Shown: in pieces, positions 61,025 to 64,000 of the stretch | How the letters are laid out: every line of letters starts with the position of its first letter | Position numbering within the stretch: position 1 is the stretch's first letter | NCBI RefSeq assembly: GCF_019396345.1 | Contig: NZ_JAHKRM010000036.1 | Span: forward strand, 62,001-126,000 | DNA from: Nonomuraea guangzhouensis | Lineage (GTDB): Bacteria; Actinomycetota; Actinomycetes; Streptosporangiales; Streptosporangiaceae | DNA: 64,000 bases | Reading direction: 5' to 3' | Position numbers and translations under genes: made by a program | The notes under the pieces: generated by a model | What the model saw: only the letters and a program-made list of their open reading frames with translations | The model's database searches: none | Told to the model about the DNA's origin: nothing

Positions 61025-61942
61025 TCAGCGGCGCAGGGTGGTCTCCGTTTCGATCCGTGACAGTTTCTCGGGGTTGCGTACGGCGTAGAGGCCGGTGATG
61101 AGGCCGTCGTCGATGCGTACCGCCATGACGGTGTCGACCTCGCCGTCGAGCCGGAGAATCAGCGCCGGGTGGCCGTTGATCTGGGCCGGCTGCAGGGACG
61201 TCGCGGCGGAGATCCTGCCCAGCACGTGGGCCACCTGCTCGGCCCCCACGAGAGGCTCCAGCGCGGCCCGCACGACGCCGCCACCGTCGCCCAGAAGGAC
61301 GACATCCGGCGCGAGCAGGTCGAACAGGCGTTGCAGATCGCCCGTCTCGACCGCCCGCTGGAACGCCTCCAGCGCACCCCGGGTCTCGGCCGGGGACACG
61401 ACCCCGCGCGGACGACGCGCCGCCACATGCGCCCGCGCCCGGTGCGCGATCTGACGGACCGCCGCCGGACTCTTGCCGACCGCCTCGGCGATCTCGTCAT
61501 AGGCCAGATCGAACACCTCACGCAGCACGAACACCGCCCGCTCCGTCGGCTGCAGCGTCTCCAGCACCAGCAACATCGCCATCGACACACTCTCGGCCAG
61601 CTCGACGTCCTCGGCCACATCAGGCGCGGTCAGCAACGGCTCCGGCAACCACGGCCCGACATAGGACTCCCTACGCCGGCCCAGCGCACGCAACCGGCCG
61701 AGCGCCTGCCGCGTGGTGATCCGGACCAGATACGCCCGCTGATCCCGCACCTCACCCAGATCGACCCCCGCCCACCGCAACCACGTCTCCTGCAGCACGT
61801 CCTCGGCGTCGGCGGCCGAACCCAGCATCTCGTAGGCGACGGTGAACAACAGATTGCGGTGCGCGACGAACGCCTCCGTGGCGGGATCCGGGCGATCACC
61901 CCGACCCAGGTCCCCGGGCGGGGTCTGCGACGTGCCGGCCAT
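61025..61942 (-). CDS. sigJ: ECF41-type RNA polymerase sigma factor with SnoaL-like C-terminal domain
   Basis: About 305 residues. AGGAG lies upstream of the ATG at 61942; longer starts would pass through the promoter. Region 2 is 'RNLLFTVAYEMLGSAADAEDVLQETWLRW' (partial) and region 4 'LQPTERAVFVLREVFDLAYDEIAEAVGKSPAAVRQIAHRAR' (partial). The C-terminal SnoaL-like domain carries DGGG (in 'LLGDGGGVVRAA') and 'YAVRNPEKL', the counterparts of the DGGGK and NPDKL motifs by which ECF41 factors regulate themselves without an anti-sigma partner. Its promoter and that of the divergent oxidase share the same -35/-10 pair, so it probably controls both. Confidence 0.9.
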   Translation of the reverse strand: MAGTSQTPPGDLGRGDRPDPATEAFVAHRNLLFTVAYEMLGSAADAEDVLQETWLRWAGVDLGEVRDQRAYLVRITTRQALGRLRALGRRRESYVGPWLPEPLLTAPDVAEDVELAESVSMAMLLVLETLQPTERAVFVLREVFDLAYDEIAEAVGKSPAAVRQIAHRARAHVAARRPRGVVSPAETRGALEAFQRAVETGDLQRLFDLLAPDVVLLGDGGGVVRAALEPLVGAEQVAHVLGRISAATSLQPAQINGHPALILRLDGEVDTVMAVRIDDGLITGLYAVRNPEKLSRIETETTLRR

Positions 61943-61980
61943 GGATGACTCCTGTTCGCTCTCGACTGTGTCACCCACCA

Positions 61981-62007
61981 GATGCCGGCCACTGCCGTTT
62001 TGTGACA
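61981..62007 (-). promoter_or_regulatory. ECF41-type promoter of the sigma gene
   Basis: On the minus strand TGTCACA (62007-62001), 16 bp, CATC (61984-61981). This is close to the reported ECF41 consensus TGTCACA-N16-CGTC. The sigma ATG lies 38 bases further on. Confidence 0.75.
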
Positions 62008-62052
62008 CCGATCCGGTGGTTTTTCGCTGTGGCGCACGTCACATGGCCGCGC

Positions 62053-62079
62053 TGTCACAAGGCTCGGGCCGTCGGCATC
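62053..62079 (+). promoter_or_regulatory. ECF41-type promoter of the flavin oxidase gene
   Basis: TGTCACA (62053-62059), 16 bp, CATC (62076-62079), the same elements and spacing as the promoter of the divergent sigma gene. The oxidase ATG lies 32 bases further on, preceded by GAAGGAA. Confidence 0.75.
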
Positions 62080-62111
62080 TTGTGTTCGTTCACTGCAACG
62101 GAAGGAACGTC

Positions 62112-63452
62112 ATGAGTTCAGCGCTTGAATCCCTTCGCCGTGACTTCGGTGGCGACATCATCGAACCGGGCGGAGCGGAGTACGAAACAGCCAGCCGCTC
62201 GATCTTGGCTTCGGGCAGCCCGGCCTACATTCTGCGGCCCAAGAACGTCGCGGACGTGCGAACAGGTGTCAGATTCGCGGCCGGCACAGGACTTCCGCTG
62301 TCCGTGCGAGGCGGCGGCCACAGCTTTGCGGGCTTCGGCACCAACGACGGCGGCGTCGTGATCGACCTCAGCGGGCTCGCGAACGTGGAGATCCTCGACA
62401 AGGAGCGTCATCTCGTACGGATCGGCGGCGGCGCCACCTGGGGCCAGGTCGCGGCCGCCCTGGCCCCGCACAGCCTGGCGATCTCCTCGGGCGACACCAG
62501 GAGCGTCGGTGTCGGCGGGCTGACGTTGACCGGTGGCATCGGCTGGAAGGTCAGGAAGTACGGCCTGGCCCTGGACAGCGTGGTCGCCGCGGAGCTGGTC
62601 ACGGCCGACGCGGAGGTCGTACGGGCGAGCGCGAGGGAGAACCCGGAGCTGTTCTGGGCGATTCGCGGCGGTGGCGGGAATTTCGGGATCGTGACCGCCT
62701 TCGAGTTCGCCGCACACCCGACGACAGACGTCTTCTACGGCAAGATCGCGTTTCCGGCAGCGGAGGCGGCCACCGTGCTCCAGGGTTGGGCGGACTACCT
62801 CCGTACCGCCCCCGAAGAGCTCACCTCCATCGCGAGCTTCGCCAATCCCTTCGCCGGCGGACCCGAAGCGCCGGTCGAGATCCAGATCGCCTTCGACGGC
62901 GATGACTCGGAGCTCGCGGCCGAGGCGATCGGCCCGATCCGCCGGCTCGGCACGGTGATCGACGACGACGTCGCGCTGAAGCCCTATGCGGACACGCTCG
63001 TGGATGGCGCCACCCCGCCGCCTGGCATCCAACTGGTCACCCGGAGCGCGTTCGTCGACAAGGAGTCGGTGTCCGAGGCCCTGCGGATCCTCACTGAGGC
63101 CGGGGCATCGGCGGGGTCGCCGTTCATCGCCGTGCGCAGCGTCGGCGGTGCCGTGTCCCGAGTGCCCGACGACGCCACCGCCTACGCGCACCGCCGGGCG
63201 GAGTTGATGTTCGTGACCACCGTCGCGGGTCCGGCGCCGGTCGTCGAGGCCGCTCGTCCTGCTCTGGAAGCGATCTGGGGGAGACTCGCGCCGCACGTCA
63301 ACGGCGCCTACGCGAACTTCCTCGCCGCTGCCACCGAGGAGGATGTCGCCGCGATCTATCCGACGGAGACCTATGAGCGGCTCGCGGCGGTCAAGCGTCA
63401 GTACGACCCCGGCAATCTGTTCGCCGGCAACCACAATGTCCGGCCTCAGTGA
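62112..63452 (+). CDS. FAD-linked oxidase (berberine-bridge/PCMH type)
   Basis: About 446 residues. GAAGGAA precedes the ATG at 62112. The FAD domain has 'SVRGGGHSFAGFG', with His70 as the expected covalent flavin attachment, and 'VGVGGLTLTGGIGW'. The second attachment Cys of bicovalent members is replaced ('SSGDTRSVGVGG'), so a single link is expected. The C-terminus 'YDPGNLFAGNHNVRP' is the BBE tail. Such enzymes oxidise sugars, alcohols or aromatic substrates with oxygen. No signal peptide is present. Oxidoreductases are frequent targets of ECF41 sigma factors, which fits the shared promoter motif. Confidence 0.9.
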   Translation: MSSALESLRRDFGGDIIEPGGAEYETASRSILASGSPAYILRPKNVADVRTGVRFAAGTGLPLSVRGGGHSFAGFGTNDGGVVIDLSGLANVEILDKERHLVRIGGGATWGQVAAALAPHSLAISSGDTRSVGVGGLTLTGGIGWKVRKYGLALDSVVAAELVTADAEVVRASARENPELFWAIRGGGGNFGIVTAFEFAAHPTTDVFYGKIAFPAAEAATVLQGWADYLRTAPEELTSIASFANPFAGGPEAPVEIQIAFDGDDSELAAEAIGPIRRLGTVIDDDVALKPYADTLVDGATPPPGIQLVTRSAFVDKESVSEALRILTEAGASAGSPFIAVRSVGGAVSRVPDDATAYAHRRAELMFVTTVAGPAPVVEAARPALEAIWGRLAPHVNGAYANFLAAATEEDVAAIYPTETYERLAAVKRQYDPGNLFAGNHNVRPQ

Positions 63453-63627
63453 TCTACAGTGTAAAGGCGCGCGGCGGAGTCGTCAGGGGGCGAGGCTGAT
63501 GGCGACGGTCGCCGCCACGGTGATCGGTGCGGGGTCGAGGAGGTGCCGGCGGGCCAGCAGGCTGAGGGCACCGTGGAAGCAGCCGTGGACAATCTCGGAT
63601 CGTTCACCGGTACGCCTTTCAGGCCGG

Positions 63628-64000
63628 TCACGAGCGGTGCCAGCGCCGCAATTTGTCAGGGTTCAACATGATCCACACCGCGGTGACCTCCGCTCCGGCG
63701 ACGCTCACGCCGACCACCGCCACGGCCTGGCCCGCCCGGCGCAGCACCAGACCCGTCCGGCCGTTCACAGACGCGACGGCCACCTCGGTGCCGGGCTGGC
63801 CGGTCAGCAAGGCCGTGACGAACCGGGCGACCGCGTCCGCGCCGTGGGTCGGGTGGATGGCGGCGCGCAGTTTGCCGCCGGCATCGCTCACGACCATCGC
63901 ATCCGTGGCCAGGACCGCCCGCAGCGCCGCGGCGTCCCCCGTCTCACAGGCCGCGGCGAACCGGCGCGCGACATGATCATGTCTGACCAGCATCGCCTGG
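63628..64000 (-). CDS. ECF41-type sigma factor, C-terminal fragment cut by window end
   Basis: The frame is open through the right edge, so about 124 C-terminal residues are visible. They form a SnoaL-like domain: 'RRFAAACETGDAAALRAVLATDAMVVSDAGGKLRA' (partial) with DAGGK, and 'VWIMLNPDKLRRW' with the NPDKL motif. Both are hallmarks of ECF41 factors. Regions 2 and 4 should lie beyond the window. It is a second, more canonical ECF41 gene 176 bp from the oxidase and convergent with it. A stand-alone SnoaL protein starting at 63993 is the less likely alternative. Confidence 0.78.
   Translation of the reverse strand, partial: QAMLVRHDHVARRFAAACETGDAAALRAVLATDAMVVSDAGGKLRAAIHPTHGADAVARFVTALLTGQPGTEVAVASVNGRTGLVLRRAGQAVAVVGVSVAGAEVTAVWIMLNPDKLRRWHRS

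Overview
The window is GC-rich actinomycete chromosome. The evidence is heavy G/C third-position codon use, GTG and TTG starts, 4-bp overlaps between consecutive genes, an ECF41-type sigma factor, and a secreted protein resembling the spore-associated protein of sporulating actinomycetes. I would guess Streptosporangiales or a nearby order, with low confidence. I found no tRNA or rRNA gene, insertion sequence, CRISPR array or origin. The window opens inside a solute-binding protein gene and closes inside an ECF41 sigma-factor gene.

Positions 1-28,100 are dominated by carbohydrate catabolism that reads as a pathway for eukaryotic N-glycans. A minus-strand operon (9457 to 1437) encodes a lipoprotein binding protein, two permeases, a hidden 59-residue membrane protein, a GH29 fucosidase, a membrane-anchored parvulin-like protein and a secreted beta-helix/F5-8C protein. 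A LacI regulator and a divergent GH35 beta-galactosidase follow, and the two promoter regions share an identical 14-bp operator. A second LacI gene leads into a secreted GH84 hexosaminidase. It diverges from a coupled operon of GH38 alpha-mannosidase, binding protein, two permeases, GH5 (probably beta-mannosidase), GH3 and secreted GH85 endo-beta-N-acetylglucosaminidase. Secreted enzymes (GH85, GH84) would act outside, two ABC importers bring in oligosaccharides, and signal-less GH29, GH35, GH38, GH5 and GH3 finish inside. Neither importer has an ATPase gene here.

Positions 28,085-36,500 hold a CocE-type hydrolase, a secreted YD-repeat/phospholipase A2 fusion, a secreted subtilisin, an MFS transporter and a LysR regulator whose effector domain contains five in-frame 36-bp repeats. 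Positions 36,519-41,742 hold two further regulator/target pairs: TetR with a type-B carboxylesterase, and LysR with an MFS transporter and an NmrA-like reductase. Both have clear operator-like dyads.

Positions 41,760-55,621 form a two-part myo-inositol region: iolC, a Cgl0158-type aldolase, iolB, iolD and iolA in one tightly coupled operon, then a LacI regulator divergent from a Gfo/Idh dehydrogenase, two TIM-barrel isomerases and a ribose-type ABC importer. The same 20-bp element precedes both halves, which argues for one regulon.

Positions 55,670-64,000 hold the spore-associated-like protein, an HSL-family esterase with an altered oxyanion motif, a pair of ABC transporter half-molecules, and an ECF41 sigma factor divergent from a flavin oxidase. 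Both sides of that divergence carry TGTCACA-N16-CATC, matching ECF41 promoters. A second ECF41 sigma gene is cut by the window end.
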